Positions 17,907 to 28,281 of a stretch of 64,000 nucleotides of DNA are shown piece after piece. Under the pieces are notes generated by a model. It ran no database searches and was not told where the DNA came from. It worked only from the letters and a program-made list of their open reading frames with translations. Every line of letters begins with the position of its first letter. Within the stretch, counting starts at the first letter, position 1. Source of the stretch: Terrirhizobium terrae (GTDB taxonomy: Bacteria > Pseudomonadota > Alphaproteobacteria > Rhizobiales > Rhizobiaceae). Made by a program: the position numbers and the translations under genes. The stretch spans positions 558,001 to 622,000 of the forward strand of contig NZ_CP104990.1 of NCBI RefSeq assembly GCF_030323265.1, given 5' to 3'.

Positions 17907-18676
17907 CCCCGAAAATATCCTTCCGCAATGTCCGAAAGACCTTCGAAATCTCTGGTCAGATATCCTTTACGGCGCTTGAGAGCCTGACCCTGGACATTCA
18001 GGATGGTGAATTTATCACCGTCGTCGGCCCGTCTGGTTGTGGTAAGTCGACTGCCATGAATATCGCGGCCGGGTTGACCCCGCCTACCGCCGGTCAGGTG
18101 CTGGTGGACAATCAACCAGTGAAGGGACCGGGACCGGAACGTGGCGTCATCTTCCAGCAATACGCGCTATTTCCGTGGCTGAGCGTACGGGAAAATGTCG
18201 AGTTCGGACTGAAGATCGCCGGCCATCCGAAGCAGGAGCGAAGAAAGATTGCAGACCATTTCATTGACCTGGTCGGCCTGACCGACTTTGCCAATTCACT
18301 GCCGAAAATGCTCTCTGGTGGCATGAAACAGCGTTGCGCGATTGCGCGTGCTTATGCCGTAAATCCTAAAATCCTGCTCATGGATGAACCCTTCGGAGCG
18401 CTCGACGCCTTAACGCGCGTACAGCTTCAGGATCAATTGCTCACCATGTGGAGCAAGGAACGCCGTACGGTGATGTTCATCACCCATGATGTCGACGAGG
18501 CGGTCTATCTCGCCAGTCGGGTGGTCGTCATGGCCGCGCGGCCTGGCCGGCTCCACAAGGTCATAAACGTCGATCTGCCTTATCCGCGAACCGAGGATAT
18601 TCGGTTGTCGCCGGAATTTTCCGCATTGCGCAACGAGGTCTGGCGGTCCGTTTACCACCCGGCGGCTGCTGCCTGA
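17903..18676 (+). CDS. ABC transporter ATPase, SsuB/TauB type
   Basis: 257-residue ATPase. Walker [10 protein letters not shown] near residue 42, Q-loop [18 protein letters not shown], signature [14 protein letters not shown], Walker [14 protein letters not shown] and H-loop [15 protein letters not shown] after the Q-loop and SGGMKQR are typical of the nitrate/sulfonate/taurine class. ATG at 17903 lies in an ATGA overlap with the permease; an upstream in-frame start at 17888 would overlap more and has no ribosome site. Confidence 0.94.
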   Translation: MTPKISFRNVRKTFEISGQISFTALESLTLDIQDGEFITVVGPSGCGKSTAMNIAAGLTPPTAGQVLVDNQPVKGPGPERGVIFQQYALFPWLSVRENVEFGLKIAGHPKQERRKIADHFIDLVGLTDFANSLPKMLSGGMKQRCAIARAYAVNPKILLMDEPFGALDALTRVQLQDQLLTMWSKERRTVMFITHDVDEAVYLASRVVVMAARPGRLHKVINVDLPYPRTEDIRLSPEFSALRNEVWRSVYHPAAAA

Positions 18677-18717
18677 TTGCATCGATAATCCATCAGCCCG
18701 TCAAAGGAGGAATGACC

Positions 18718-19695
18718 ATGCTGACGAGACGCACATTGATGAGCACGGCGGCGACTGCTGCCGCCGTAAGCGTGTTTTCGATAGGTGGACGCGCCAGCGC
18801 CCAGTCTGCCGACATGACTATCGGCTACATCGCCGATTTTCCGAATGCCAGCGTGCTGGCCATAGCCAAGGAACGGAACCTCTGGGAAGCTGAAGGTATC
18901 GAACCATCGGTCAAGGTTTTTACCAATGGCCCGATCCAGATCCAGGCAATGGGGGCGGGCAGCCTGAATTTCGGCACGATTGGCCCAGGTGCGCTTTGGC
19001 TTCCTGCCAGTGGTCGGGCGAAGGTCATCGGCGTCAACGATATAGGCTTTTCCGACCGCGTCATTGTCCAGTCCGGTATCGGATCGATGGCGGACCTGAA
19101 AGGCAAGAAAGTCGGTGTGCCACAGGGGACTTCCGGTGACATGATCCTGCGCATGGCGCTGACCAAGGCTGGTATGACAATCGGAGACATCGAGATGGTG
19201 CCGATGGACCCGGCCACGGTCGTCGCCGCATTCACGTCGAAGCAGATCGATGGCGCGGGCATATGGTATCCGCTGATCGATACGATCAAGCCGCGTGTGC
19301 CGGACATGAAGGAACTTGCCTCCAATCAGGATTTTTATCCGCAGACGTCGTTCATCAATACATTCGTAGCGCGCAACGAGATTGTCGATGAGAACCCGGA
19401 TCTGGTGAAAAAATTCCTGCGTGTAATGAAGAAAGCTATGGATTACCGCGCAGCCAATCTGGACGATTCCATCGAGATTACAACGGCGTTCCTGAATGCC
19501 CCGAAGGAGGCGACGGAAAAGGTCGCGCGCAGCCGCAAGATGCTGACGGCTAAAGAACTCGATGCGTTCACAAAGGACGGCACCGTCAACAAGTGGCTCA
19601 CTGACTTCAACAAGATGTTTCAGGAGTTCGGAACGGTGAAGGAGCCGCTGGCGCCGGAGAAATTCTACACCGCTGAGCTTTTCACCAGCGCTTGA
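18718..19695 (+). CDS. ABC transporter substrate-binding protein, SsuA/TauA-like
   Basis: 325-residue periplasmic receptor. ATG at 18718 lies seven bases after AAAGGAGG; ATG at 18712 is too close to it. The N-terminus LTRRTLMSTAATAAAVSVFSI resembles a twin-arginine or long Sec signal ending in GRASA. The body has the NMT1/SsuA layout: IGYIADFPNASVLAIAKE, GVPQGTSGDMILRMAL and a C-terminal helix-rich part. Last gene of the sulfatase 2 operon. Receptors of this fold bind sulfonates, sulfate esters, taurine, nitrate or thiamine precursors; here a sulfate ester is the best guess from context. Confidence 0.9.
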   Translation: MLTRRTLMSTAATAAAVSVFSIGGRASAQSADMTIGYIADFPNASVLAIAKERNLWEAEGIEPSVKVFTNGPIQIQAMGAGSLNFGTIGPGALWLPASGRAKVIGVNDIGFSDRVIVQSGIGSMADLKGKKVGVPQGTSGDMILRMALTKAGMTIGDIEMVPMDPATVVAAFTSKQIDGAGIWYPLIDTIKPRVPDMKELASNQDFYPQTSFINTFVARNEIVDENPDLVKKFLRVMKKAMDYRAANLDDSIEITTAFLNAPKEATEKVARSRKMLTAKELDAFTKDGTVNKWLTDFNKMFQEFGTVKEPLAPEKFYTAELFTSA

Positions 19696-20114
19696 GTAAG
19701 ATCGAGTACACGGCGAAAAGGCCTCCATTGGGTGGTGATGGTGGAGCAAAAGGCAGCTTTAACATCATCATTCTCGATGGATTGGCAGCCCCAACAATGC
19801 CGTTATGTTTCACTGGAACTGCGTCTCCAGAAGGACTGGCCAGATGCTCCTCCTTCGTTAATCGGAACGCCTGTCGCAGATAGGCGCGGATCGATTGAAA
19901 GTCTTCAAGCTCATACCCGGACCATGGTGTTTCCGTCGCCAACCCGGACAGCCGCCTCTCTCCTGATGATACATTGATCCATTGGCGACTTCCCGCATGC
20001 CGAACTGCTGAACCAAGCTAATCCGATGCATCACATGTTTCCGAAGAATGACACGATCCGACTATATGCTCTGACAGTCGATCCGTTACTCGATCGCGAC
20101 ATCCGCCAATATCG
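19696..20114. other. Intergenic region with no identifiable gene
   Basis: About 420 bases between the SsuA-like gene and the BA14K gene. A minus-strand frame at 19682-19942 is open for 86 codons but its product (start MATETPWSGYELEDF) matches nothing I recognise and it overlaps the end of the receptor gene. No clear hairpin terminator or operator was found. It may be a decayed insertion. Confidence 0.4.
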
Positions 20115-20420
20115 TCAATCGAAAGGCGATATACACGCAGTGCGATGTCCGTATTGATCCGAAATCGTGTCGTTGACAGGGTGATAGGATGGGTACTGTG
20201 CCGCGCACCATTGGATATGCTCTATCTCGCGTGGCGAAAGCAAAAGATCGTAGGAACCCGTGCCGGATTTAATCTCGCCTTCAAAGGCAGCCAGATTTTT
20301 GGATGCAGTCGGTACGTTCGACGGTGCAATTAGGCGGAAGGCCTGGGCCGAAGTGAATGAGTGAGCCAGAAGAAAACTTGCAAAAGCGACTGTAAAGCCG
20401 AGTTTCAGCAGGCAGAGCAT
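20115..20420 (-). CDS. BA14K-family small secreted protein
   Basis: 101 residues. Residues 1-27 form a Sec signal peptide (LGFTVAFASFLLAHSFTSAQA). The C-terminal 36 residues hold the BA14K signature: IQWCAAQYPSYHPVNDT, then a Gly and RTAC at the end, with two cysteines that probably pair. This family is found in Brucella, Rhizobium and relatives. The Brucella 14-kDa member is an immunoreactive lectin-like protein. A monocistronic gene. No link to the neighbouring catabolic operons is visible. Confidence 0.8.
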   Translation of the reverse strand: MLCLLKLGFTVAFASFLLAHSFTSAQAFRLIAPSNVPTASKNLAAFEGEIKSGTGSYDLLLSPREIEHIQWCAAQYPSYHPVNDTISDQYGHRTACISPFD

Positions 20421-20639
20421 TTATCGTTTCCAGTATGTTCACACACACGAACGATACACTCGACGAAGTCGTTCCCGACATCACCCTACGTCTTTACACA
20501 AATCCGCGAGGGCGCTCGATTGGCATCGGCATATTTATGTCTTCCTGGTCTCTGGAAGGAGCGATTGGCAGTCGCCATTCAGCTACGACGGAAGCCGAAA
20601 GGGTGAGAGCCCCATGCGCGGCAGCGCCTGCCAATCGGA

Positions 20640-21829
20640 TTACTTTGAGGCCCAGCACTTAAAGTCCTGCTTCTTCATCGCGGCACAGGCAGCCCAAGCC
20701 TCGTCGCCATCTGAGAAGCCGACAAAACGGGCACGGTAGAGACGTGCATCTGCTGAGCCGTGAGGCATCACCAATCCTGTCATCGTTCCCAACACCGGCG
20801 ACAATACTTGCTTTGCTCGGGCGAGAAACTGAGCTGCCGCTTGTTTGTCGGGAAAGGCGCCAATCTGTACGGACCAACCCTGATTTGTCGGCAGGCTTGC
20901 GGTCGTGACCGCGTCGATAACCTTCTCCGTTGCCGGGTTCGCCTCTGGCATTCTATGCCGGACAAGGGGAGCGGCACGGTAGTGGGGTGTCTTGCCCCTG
21001 CTTTCGCAACGAGCAAGGAACGTCCGGGCCGTTTGAAATTCTCCGATGCTTTCGGCAGGTAACTTGCGATCAGGCTGCGCATATGCGCATCGCGGCTACG
21101 CGACGTTCGGCCGCCCATGACGACTGCAACAATCGACCGGCCATCGCGCTGGACCGATGTCACAAGATTGAACCCGGAAGCGTTGATATATCCAGTCTTG
21201 ATGCCGTCGACGCCCTCAATCCGGCCGACCAAGCGGTTGTGACTTCTCAACGTCGTCTTGCCATAGCGGTAGGATCTCGTTTTGAAAATCGCGTAGCGGT
21301 GAGGGAAATCCTCCCTGAGGGCGATGCCGAGCGTGGCCATATCCCGCGCAGTAGTCACCTGGCGGGAATCGGGCAGCCCATGTGCGTTGCGGAATGTCGT
21401 GCGGCTCATTCCGAGGGACCGGGCCTTCCGCGTGGCCAAAGTCGCAAATTTAGCTTCAGATCCCGCCAGGAATTCGCCGAGCGCGGTGGCCGCGTCGTTG
21501 GCTGATTTGGTGACCAGAGCATGCATCGCATCCTTCACGGTGATGTAAGAGCCGGGGCGAAGCCATAGCTTGGACGGGGGCTCTGAAGCCGCGCGCCGTG
21601 ATACCCTGATCTTCGTATTGAGGCCAAACCGCTTTTCGTCTAGTCCTTCAAACGTCAGATAGAGAGTCATCATCTTGGTCAGTGACGCCGGATATCGCCG
21701 TGCATTGGCATTGTCTGCGTAGAGAACCCGACCCGTCGCCGCATCGACCACGACGCCCGCGTATTTGGAGTTCGCCGACGCGCTGGCCAATGGCAGTAAA
21801 ACCGCGGCAACGCAGATGGCTAGAGGCAT
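20640..21829 (-). CDS. D-alanyl-D-alanine carboxypeptidase with SPOR domain (DacF/PBP5 family), frame broken
   Basis: About 396 residues when one C is restored in the run at 20966-20969 (CCCC in the gene's strand). The start at 21829 gives MPLAICVAAVLLPLASASA, a signal peptide; longer in-frame starts up to 21919 are possible. The peptidase S11 domain has the active-site SxxK in YPASLTKMM, SxN in KSANDA and KTG in DGIKTGY. After the shift the tail contains a SPOR-like domain (WSVQIGAFPDKQAAAQFLARAK), which binds denuded peptidoglycan at the septum. It trims the terminal D-Ala of peptidoglycan stem peptides. Layout matches rhizobial members of the family. Confidence 0.88.
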
Positions 21830-21971
21830 GATGAACCTACGATGCAGGTTCGTAACGCATTCAGTCAAAGTCAAGCCTAACACCTTTATCCTGTCTCTAG
21901 TGATCGCAGCAGGCCGCATCGATCGAAAGGCTAAGGACCTCGGGGTATAGGGTTCGTTAAATTTTTAGGAT

Positions 21972-22172
21972 TTAGCGCTCAGCCGTAATGACGCTTTTGT
22001 GAGTTAGGTGCCGCAGAAAGGCCGTCTGACGGTCTCTTGAGTAGGAGGGTGTTTCTTTGATGTCACGACAGATCTCGGGGCAAGTCACTTCGATCGCCTG
22101 AACGAGGTCCGAAGCATTTTCATAATCCCGATCTGTTCCGGCCAGGAAAATTTGGGAGAAGATCTCACCTAA
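21972..22172 (-). other. Intergenic region with an orphan open frame of unknown origin
   Basis: The 404 bases between the carboxypeptidase start and the LacI gene at 22234 hold no gene with a start and ribosome site. The minus frame at 21972-22172 is open for 66 codons and reads like protein (contains ASDLVQAIEVTCPEICRDIK), but has no ATG and begins after a stop. It may be the C-terminal relic of a lost gene. I do not recognise it. Confidence 0.3.
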
Positions 22173-22233
22173 TCAGTTTTTTCCGAACTCACCACGTGCT
22201 GGTCGTGCTTTCGAGATCAATCAAGAGCATAGA

Positions 22234-23219
22234 TTATGTTGTGTGGCCTCTTCTGTAGGTGCATGCGATTTGGATATGCTTCGTTGGCGGCTCTTCTCCG
22301 TCTTCCATTTTACGAATGAGATTTACGATCGCCGTGGCGTAAGCCTCATGGTCCAATTGGATCGTGCTGAGCCGGTAGGCGGACCAAAATGCCATCTCAA
22401 GACCGTCATGGCCAATGACGGCAACGTCCTCAGGAACACGGCGCCCCGATTGCCGAACTGCATCGATTGCGGCAAAAGCCATTTCGTCACTGGCTGATAC
22501 GATGGCGTCGATCGAAGGACGCTGCTGTAGAGCTACCTCAATCTCCCGCAGTGCCGGGTTGTAACGGTAGTCACCATAAGCTTCTCCGATGAAACTTATG
22601 CCGTGGCGAGCAAATGCTGCGCTGAATAGGCTCTTACGCCTGGCATTCATGCTGCTGGAGAGTGAACCGTTGAGCCACAGGATGTTTTGGCGGCAGGATG
22701 ATACCAGATCGGCTGCAGCGGCGTCTATCGCCGCCGCCGGATCAATCGACAGCGTGATGTGGTCACCATCGAGGTGCGGCTGATTTCGCACCAGGATCAG
22801 CCGCGATGTGCCAAAAATCGTTTTACTTCGTCATTCGGCATCGCGTCCGCATAAACGATCGCATAGCTGGCGCGATAGGCCGCGGCGCGACCGACGAACT
22901 CGCTGGCATTGGCGCTGTCCTGGCAATTGACCAGAAGAGTGGTCAGTCCGATCGCCTGTAGCTCACGCGTCAAATGGCGGATCTGGTCATATTCGTAGTG
23001 CGACAGTGACGCCGCAACGATCGCGACAAGATCGGAGCGCGAACGCTTCAAGGCTGCGGCCATCGAATTGGGCACATAGCCATGCTCGCGCGCCAGTCGC
23101 TGGATTTTTTCTCGCGTTTCAGGCCGGATCGAGGCGGCCGGGTCGAAGGCCCGTGAGACGGTGATATGCGATACGCCTGCCAGTTTGGCCAGTTCCATCG
23201 CCGTGATGTTTCGCGTCAT
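22234..23219 (-). CDS. LacI-family transcriptional regulator, frame broken
   Basis: About 328 residues when one G is restored (in the gene's strand) at 22801-22802. The start at 23219, after AGGGGAG, gives MTRNITAMELAKLAGVSH; the helix-turn-helix is ELAKLAGVSHITVSRAF, then YVPNSMAAAL. The first half ends at FLAHRG and the second goes on with LILVRNQP and the core AVIGHDGLEMAFWSAYRLSTIQLDHEAYA. Divergent from the peptide-type importer at 23368; two 14-base pseudo-palindromes lie between them. Likely repressor of that operon. LacI control of an Opp-type importer points to a carbohydrate-containing ligand. Confidence 0.88.
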
Positions 23220-23242
23220 GATCTCCCCTCGATTCTGATCTA

Positions 23243-23256
23243 TGTTTACCTGAACA
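23243..23256. promoter_or_regulatory. LacI-type operator A
   Basis: TGTTTACCTGAACA is a pseudo-palindrome with arms TGTTtAc and TGTTcAg (on the opposite strand). It lies 24 bases before the LacI gene. Its arms match those of operator B at 23308, supporting a shared binding protein. Confidence 0.6.
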
Positions 23257-23307
23257 TTCCTCGTCATGAAAGTTTTAAGGATGCCTGATAGATCGCAGCT
23301 ACGGCGA

Positions 23308-23321
23308 TGTTCACGTTAACA
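23308..23321. promoter_or_regulatory. LacI-type operator B
   Basis: TGTTCACGTTAACA, same length and same TGTT...AACA ends as operator A, 47 bases before the binding-protein start. Centre-to-centre distance to operator A is 65 bases, about six helix turns, so both would lie on one face of the DNA. Confidence 0.62.
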
Positions 23322-23367
23322 ATTGCTGTCGAGATTCTGCATAGACTTGTAGTTGAGAGAAAAACCC

Positions 23368-24898
23368 ATGTTGAAGAATACTTTGCTCACGGGCGTTGCC
23401 GCCGTGATGCTTCTTATGGCCGGCGGTGCCATGGCGAACGATCTGAAGGTCGCGGTTCAGGCCGTGCCGGCCAGTATCGATCCCGCCAGCGAAAACTCGA
23501 ATGTCAGCCTGCGGGTCATCTACTCTGTTTATGACACGCTGGTGAAAGCCGATTTCCGCGATGGCGGCAAACTGAAGCCGGCGCTGGCGACCTCTTGGAA
23601 TGTCATCGATGCCAAGACAGTCGAATTCAAGCTTCGCCCCGACGTGAGGTTCCACAATGGCGAGACCTTGAGTGCCGACGATATCGCAGCGACCTTCTCG
23701 CCAGCCCGTATCGGCCTCGACCCGAACATCCCGGTCGAGATCAAAAGCGTTTCTTGGCGGCATCGATCGCGTCGAAATCATCGATCCGCTCACCGTTCGT
23801 ATTCATATGAAGAAGGACGACGCGATCGCCCTGCAGCGTTTCGCCAATTTCCCTTCGCAGATCATTTCCGCTGCCGCCCTCAATAGTTCCGCGAGCTATC
23901 AGGACTTTGCCGACAAGGCGATCGGGACCGGCCCCTACAAGCTCAAGTCCTTCAAGGCTGGCGACAAGGTGGTTTTGGAAAAGTTCGATGGCTACTGGGG
24001 TGAGCCGAAGGCGGCCGCCGACGAGGTGACATTCAGCGTCGTTCCGGAATTGTCGACGCGTATCGCGGGTCTTGTCTCGGGTCAGTTCGACCTGATTACG
24101 GAAGTCGGCCCGGATGACATCAAGCAGATCGATTCCGGCAAGAACACAAAGGTTGTCGGCGGCCCGATCCTCAACATTCTCGGCCTGTTCTACGACAGCA
24201 CCAACGACGTCCTGGCCGATCCGCGTATCCGTCAGGCCCTCAATCTGTCCATCGACCGCGTAACGTTGGTCAACAGCTTCTATGGTGGCCGCACAGAGGT
24301 TCCCAACGGTTGGCAGATGCCGAGCTTCGGCGACATGTATCTAGCAGACCGCCCGCTGCCGGAGTACAACCTCCAGAAGGCCAAGGCACTGCTAAAAGAG
24401 GCAGGTTATAACGGCGCGGAAATCGTCTACCGTACGCGCAACTATTACACCAAGCAGATCGAGACCGCGCAGATCCTGCAGTCGATGTGGAAGGCCGCCG
24501 GCCTCAATGTCAAGCTGGAGATCAAGGAAAACGGCTCGCAGGTGTTTGCCGATGACGATCGCCGCATGATCGTCGATGGCTCCTTCTCGGCCTACTACCC
24601 GGATCCGCTTGGCCAGTTCTGGCGCCGGTTCGGTCAGGACACGACCTATGCGACCGGCAAATACTGGAAGGTCGACCCCGAGATGGTCACCATGGGTGAC
24701 GAGCTTGCGACGTCGATCGATACCGCCCGCCGCCGCGAAATCTTCGGCAAGATGCTCGACAAGTTCGACAAGGAGCCGAACGGTTCAGTTCTCTACGATC
24801 TCGCAGCTTTCATGGGCGAGCGCAGCGACCGGATTTCCTTGGATGTGCTTCCGAACGAATATCTGGATCTCACCACCGATGGCCTGAGCTTCAAGTAA
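23368..24898 (+). CDS. Family-5 extracellular solute-binding protein (DppA/OppA type), frame broken
   Basis: About 509 residues when one base is removed at 23737-23745. Signal peptide MLKNTLLTGVAAVMLLMAGGAMA at the start. Family-5 marks: IDPASENSNVSLRVIYSVYDTLV near residue 40, the KFKLRPDVRFHNGE-like block (VEFKLRPDVRFHNGETLSA), GTGPYKLKSFKAGDKVVL, and DPRIRQALNLSIDR. The shift falls at GAGATC; reading GAGTC gives VESKAFLGG and restores the frame. Binds an oligopeptide-sized ligand for the permeases at 26526 and 27458. LacI control suggests a glycan, opine-like or glycopeptide ligand instead of a plain peptide. Confidence 0.87.
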
Positions 24899-24899
24899 A

Positions 24900-26529
24900 A
24901 TGCGGGTTCACTCCGATATGGTCCATCCCCTGCTAAGCGTGCAGGGGATGGATATCTCCTTCACCAGGCGCGTCTGCGCCGATATCAGTTTTGAGATCGG
25001 GCGCGGCGAATGGCTTGGTCTCGTCGGCGAAAGTGGTTCGGGAAAGAGCCTCACCTGCCGTGGCCTGATCGGCCTCCTACCGGACGGCGCGCACGTCAAG
25101 GGCCAGATGACCTATGACGGCGAGACGTTCGATCTGAATAATCCTGCCGATCCGGCACGGTTGCGCGGATCGGAAATCGCCATGATCTTTCAGGATCCCA
25201 TGAGCGCGCTCGACCCGTTGATGACGGTTGAGGGGCATCTGCGGTTGCGTGGGAGACTGGATGGCGCGGAGCTTCTGCAGCAGGTCGGTCTCGATAACGG
25301 CGCAAGCCTCCTCAAGAGTTTTCCGCATCAGCTGTCCGGGGGCAATGCCAGCGCGTGGCGCTTGCCTGCGCGCTTGCCCGCCATCCGAAAATCCTGATTG
25401 CCGACGAGCCGACCACGGCGCTCGATGTCACTGTTCAAGCGGCCATTTTGCGCGAATTGCGGCAACTGAGCACCGAGCACGGCATGAGCGTGCTGTTCGT
25501 CACGCATGATCTCGGTGTCGTTGCCGAATATTGCGATCGTGTGATGGTCATGAATTCGGGCCGCATCATCGAGCGTGGCACCGCACGGAACGTCCTGACC
25601 GCGCCGCAGGCCGAATATACACAGAATTTGCTGCGCGCCATTCCGACGCCTGCAACGCGCGGTCAGCGCCTGATGATTGCGCCGGCCGGCCTGACAGAGA
25701 ATGTGACATCGTATCGTCCGGATCGTGCGGAAACGGTTCTGTCACTCGACGATATTCGGGTGGCCTACCAACGGCCGAACGGCCAGACTGTCAACGCCGT
25801 GGATGGCGTGTCGCTGTCACTACGGGCAGGTGAAATCCTCGGGCTTGTCGGCGAAAGCGGATCAGGCAAGAGCACTGTTGCCAAGACGGCGGTCGGCCTC
25901 GTCCAGGCCAATGGCGGATCAGTGACCATTGAGGGCCATCCCGTCGACTGGCGCCGGCCGCGACGTGAATGGCGTCGCTCCGTGCAGTATATTTTCCAGG
26001 ATCCGCTCGGTGCGCTTGATCCGTTAAGTCGCGTCATCAATCAGGTGCGCGCACCGCTCGACGTTCACGGCATCGGCCGCCGTCGGGAACGGGCGGAGAT
26101 GGCCGGAAGAAGGTTGACGGACGCTCGTCTGAACGTCGCCCTGCACCAGAAAAAGCCTCGCAGCCTGTCCGGTGGAGAGCGTCAGCGTGCCACGATCGCG
26201 CGTGCGCTCGCGCTAACTCCGAAGGTGCTGATCTGCGACGAAAGCGTTTCGGCCCTCGATGTCTCGATACGCGCCCATATCCTCGATCTCTTGATGGATC
26301 TGCGCAGCGAGACCGGCGTGGCCATCCTGTTCATCAGCCACGACCTATCCGTTATCCATCATCTCTGTGACCGGGTCGCAGTGATGCGTAGCGGCAGGAT
26401 CGTGGAGGAGGGAATACGGCCGAGGTCTTCGATGCACCGAAGCATGACTACACGCGCGCATTGCTGGCCGCTATCCCGGCAATGCCGGAGCGAGGCGCCG
26501 CGTCCGTTCACGTGGAGGAGCTGGCATGA
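24900..26529 (+). CDS. Fused ABC ATPase (OppD-OppF in one chain), two frame breaks
   Basis: About 543 residues with two ATPase domains in tandem. Domain 1: Walker A GESGSGKSL near residue 45, FQDPMSALDP; its signature reads LSGGQCQRVALA only if one G is restored at 25338-25342. Then LIADEPTTALDV and VTHDLGVVAEY. Domain 2: GESGSGKSTVAK, FQDPLGALDP, LSGGERQRATIARAL, LICDESVSALDV, ISHDLSVIHHLCDR. A second missing G at 26410-26412 restores the end NTAEVFDAPKHDYTRALLAAIP. The stop overlaps the permease start (ATGA). Energises the Opp-type importer. Start at 24900 is weak; ATG at 24918 is the alternative. Confidence 0.88.
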
Positions 26530-27461
26530 ACTGGATGCTTGTCCGCTCTGGCCGGGCGCTTCTGACGCTGCTTCTGCTGGTCGGCTTCAGCTTTTTCGTT
26601 CTGTCCGTCAGCGGCGACCCCGCCCTGTCGCATCTCAGCGCTGATGTCGATGCCTCAGCGATCGATGCCTTTCGCCGAAAATGGGGTCTGGATCTGCCGC
26701 TCTGGCAACAGTTCCTCATCTATCTTCAGGGGCTCTTGCACGGCGATTTCGGCATGAGCTATGCCACCGGGAAACCGGCGCTGGAACTGGTTGCGGCCGG
26801 TATTCCCGTCACCCTGTCCCTGATGGTGCCGACCATGTTCGCGGCGATCGGTTTCGGCCTGCCGCTGGGTGCCTTTGCCGCCATGCATCGCGGCCGGATC
26901 GCCGATCGCCTGACAATCGTGTTTTCAGTGCTGGCGCTTGCCGTGCCCAACTTTCTGCTCGGCTTGATGTTCATGTACATTTTCTCCGTTCAGCTTGGCT
27001 GGCTTGAACCGAGCGGTATTGTCGACTGGACATCCTATCTGATGCCCGTCGCCACGATGGCCTTGCCGATGGGCGCAATCTTCGCGCGTTTCACCCGATC
27101 GGCCATGCTGGAGGTTCTCTCCCACCCGATGCTGGATACGGCACGGGCAGGCGGGCTGGGTGCTGGCCGTATTAGACGCGCGCATATCTTGCCCAATATT
27201 GCCATGCCGCTCATAACCATCACGGCGCTTGAATTCGGCAACTTGTTCACAACAGCCGTCATCGCGGAAAGCGTCTTCGGCTGGTCCGGCACCGGTCGGT
27301 TGCTGGTCGACAGCGTTGCCACTCGCGATTTCGCCGTGGTGCAGACGGTCCTTCTTCTCACGGGAACAACGATGATCATCGCCAATCTTCTGGCGGACGT
27401 CGCCTATGGCGTGATCGATCCGCGTGTGCGTGATCAGCGCCGCCGCAAGGTTAGATCATGA
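26526..27461 (+). CDS. Peptide-type ABC transporter permease 1 (DppB/OppB)
   Basis: 311 residues, six membrane helices. It opens with a helix at residues 8-28 and has the DppB-type block FRRKWGLDLPLWQQFLIYL, then GDFGMSYATGKP. The coupling loop is LDTARAGGLGAGRIRRAHILPNIAMPL. The tail ends in VAYGVIDPRVR, the standard DppB ending. ATGA overlaps at both ends show tight translational coupling with the ATPase and permease 2. Confidence 0.94.
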   Translation: MNWMLVRSGRALLTLLLLVGFSFFVLSVSGDPALSHLSADVDASAIDAFRRKWGLDLPLWQQFLIYLQGLLHGDFGMSYATGKPALELVAAGIPVTLSLMVPTMFAAIGFGLPLGAFAAMHRGRIADRLTIVFSVLALAVPNFLLGLMFMYIFSVQLGWLEPSGIVDWTSYLMPVATMALPMGAIFARFTRSAMLEVLSHPMLDTARAGGLGAGRIRRAHILPNIAMPLITITALEFGNLFTTAVIAESVFGWSGTGRLLVDSVATRDFAVVQTVLLLTGTTMIIANLLADVAYGVIDPRVRDQRRRKVRS

Positions 27462-28279
27462 AACATATGCCTATCGCTATTCGCGCCAGCTTCGTAGCCG
27501 TTGTGCTGCTAGCCTTCTGCGCGGTGTTTGCCGGTGTGCTGGCGCCTTATCCGACGGACCAACTCGATCTCCTCAACCGTTTTGCCCCACCCGTTTTCAT
27601 GGGCGGGTCGGCCGACCATCTGTTCGGCACCGACAGCCTCGGTCGTGACCTTCTGTCGATGGTCCTGCGCGGCATTCAGGTATCGCTGACGGTGGCCGCA
27701 ATCGGCACGATCGGTGGAGCCATTCTCGGCACGACACTGGGACTGTTGTCCGCCTGGTTCGAGGGCTGGGTTGAGGCCGTTGTCGGGATGATGATCGACT
27801 TTCAGGCGACCATTCCCAACCTCATTCTGGCGCTTGCACTTCTGACCATTCTTCCGCAGGCAAACCTGCTGGTGTTCATGATGGTAATGACGATTTACGG
27901 CTGGGAGCGGTATGCCCGCCTTGCCCGCGCGCTTTGCCTGCAGGCCAAGGGGCAGGCCTATGTGCAGGCACAGCAGGTGATTGGCGCTTCTGCACCGAGG
28001 ATCGTCTTGCTGACCATCCTGCCGAATTTCATGGCCGTGCTCTTAGTCAACATGTCGATCAACTTTCCCTCGACAATTCTGCTCGAAACCACCCTGAGCT
28101 TTCTCGGCATCGGCATTCAGCCGCCGGACACGTCGCTTGGAGTGCTGATCGGGCAGGGGCGAGAACAGCTCTACAACGCGCCGTGGACCGTCTTGATGCC
28201 GGGCGCCGTCATCCTTGTCGCAACAATCGCAATCTCGCTGATCGGCGATTGGGCCCGCGATCGCATTGAAATGGAGTGA
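27458..28279 (+). CDS. Peptide-type ABC transporter permease 2 (DppC/OppC)
   Basis: 273 residues. Helix 1 at residues 10-30, then the DppC-type FGTDSLGRDLLSMVLRGIQVSL block. The coupling loop is YVQAQQVIGASAPRIVLLTILPNFM. Near the end LLETTLSFLGIGIQPPDTSLGVLIGQGR, and the tail LIGDWARDRIEME. Shares an ATGA overlap with permease 1. A metallophosphoesterase starts two bases after its stop. Confidence 0.94.
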   Translation: MKHMPIAIRASFVAVVLLAFCAVFAGVLAPYPTDQLDLLNRFAPPVFMGGSADHLFGTDSLGRDLLSMVLRGIQVSLTVAAIGTIGGAILGTTLGLLSAWFEGWVEAVVGMMIDFQATIPNLILALALLTILPQANLLVFMMVMTIYGWERYARLARALCLQAKGQAYVQAQQVIGASAPRIVLLTILPNFMAVLLVNMSINFPSTILLETTLSFLGIGIQPPDTSLGVLIGQGREQLYNAPWTVLMPGAVILVATIAISLIGDWARDRIEME

Positions 28280-28281
28280 AC

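Noticed and set aside
19682..19942. 86-codon minus frame behind the SsuA-like gene
   Set aside because: No ribosome site, overlaps the receptor gene and resembles no family I know.
25338..26412. Programmed frameshifting in the fused ATPase gene
   Set aside because: Two shifts in one gene, both single G losses in G runs, in a window with many like indels, point to sequence error.
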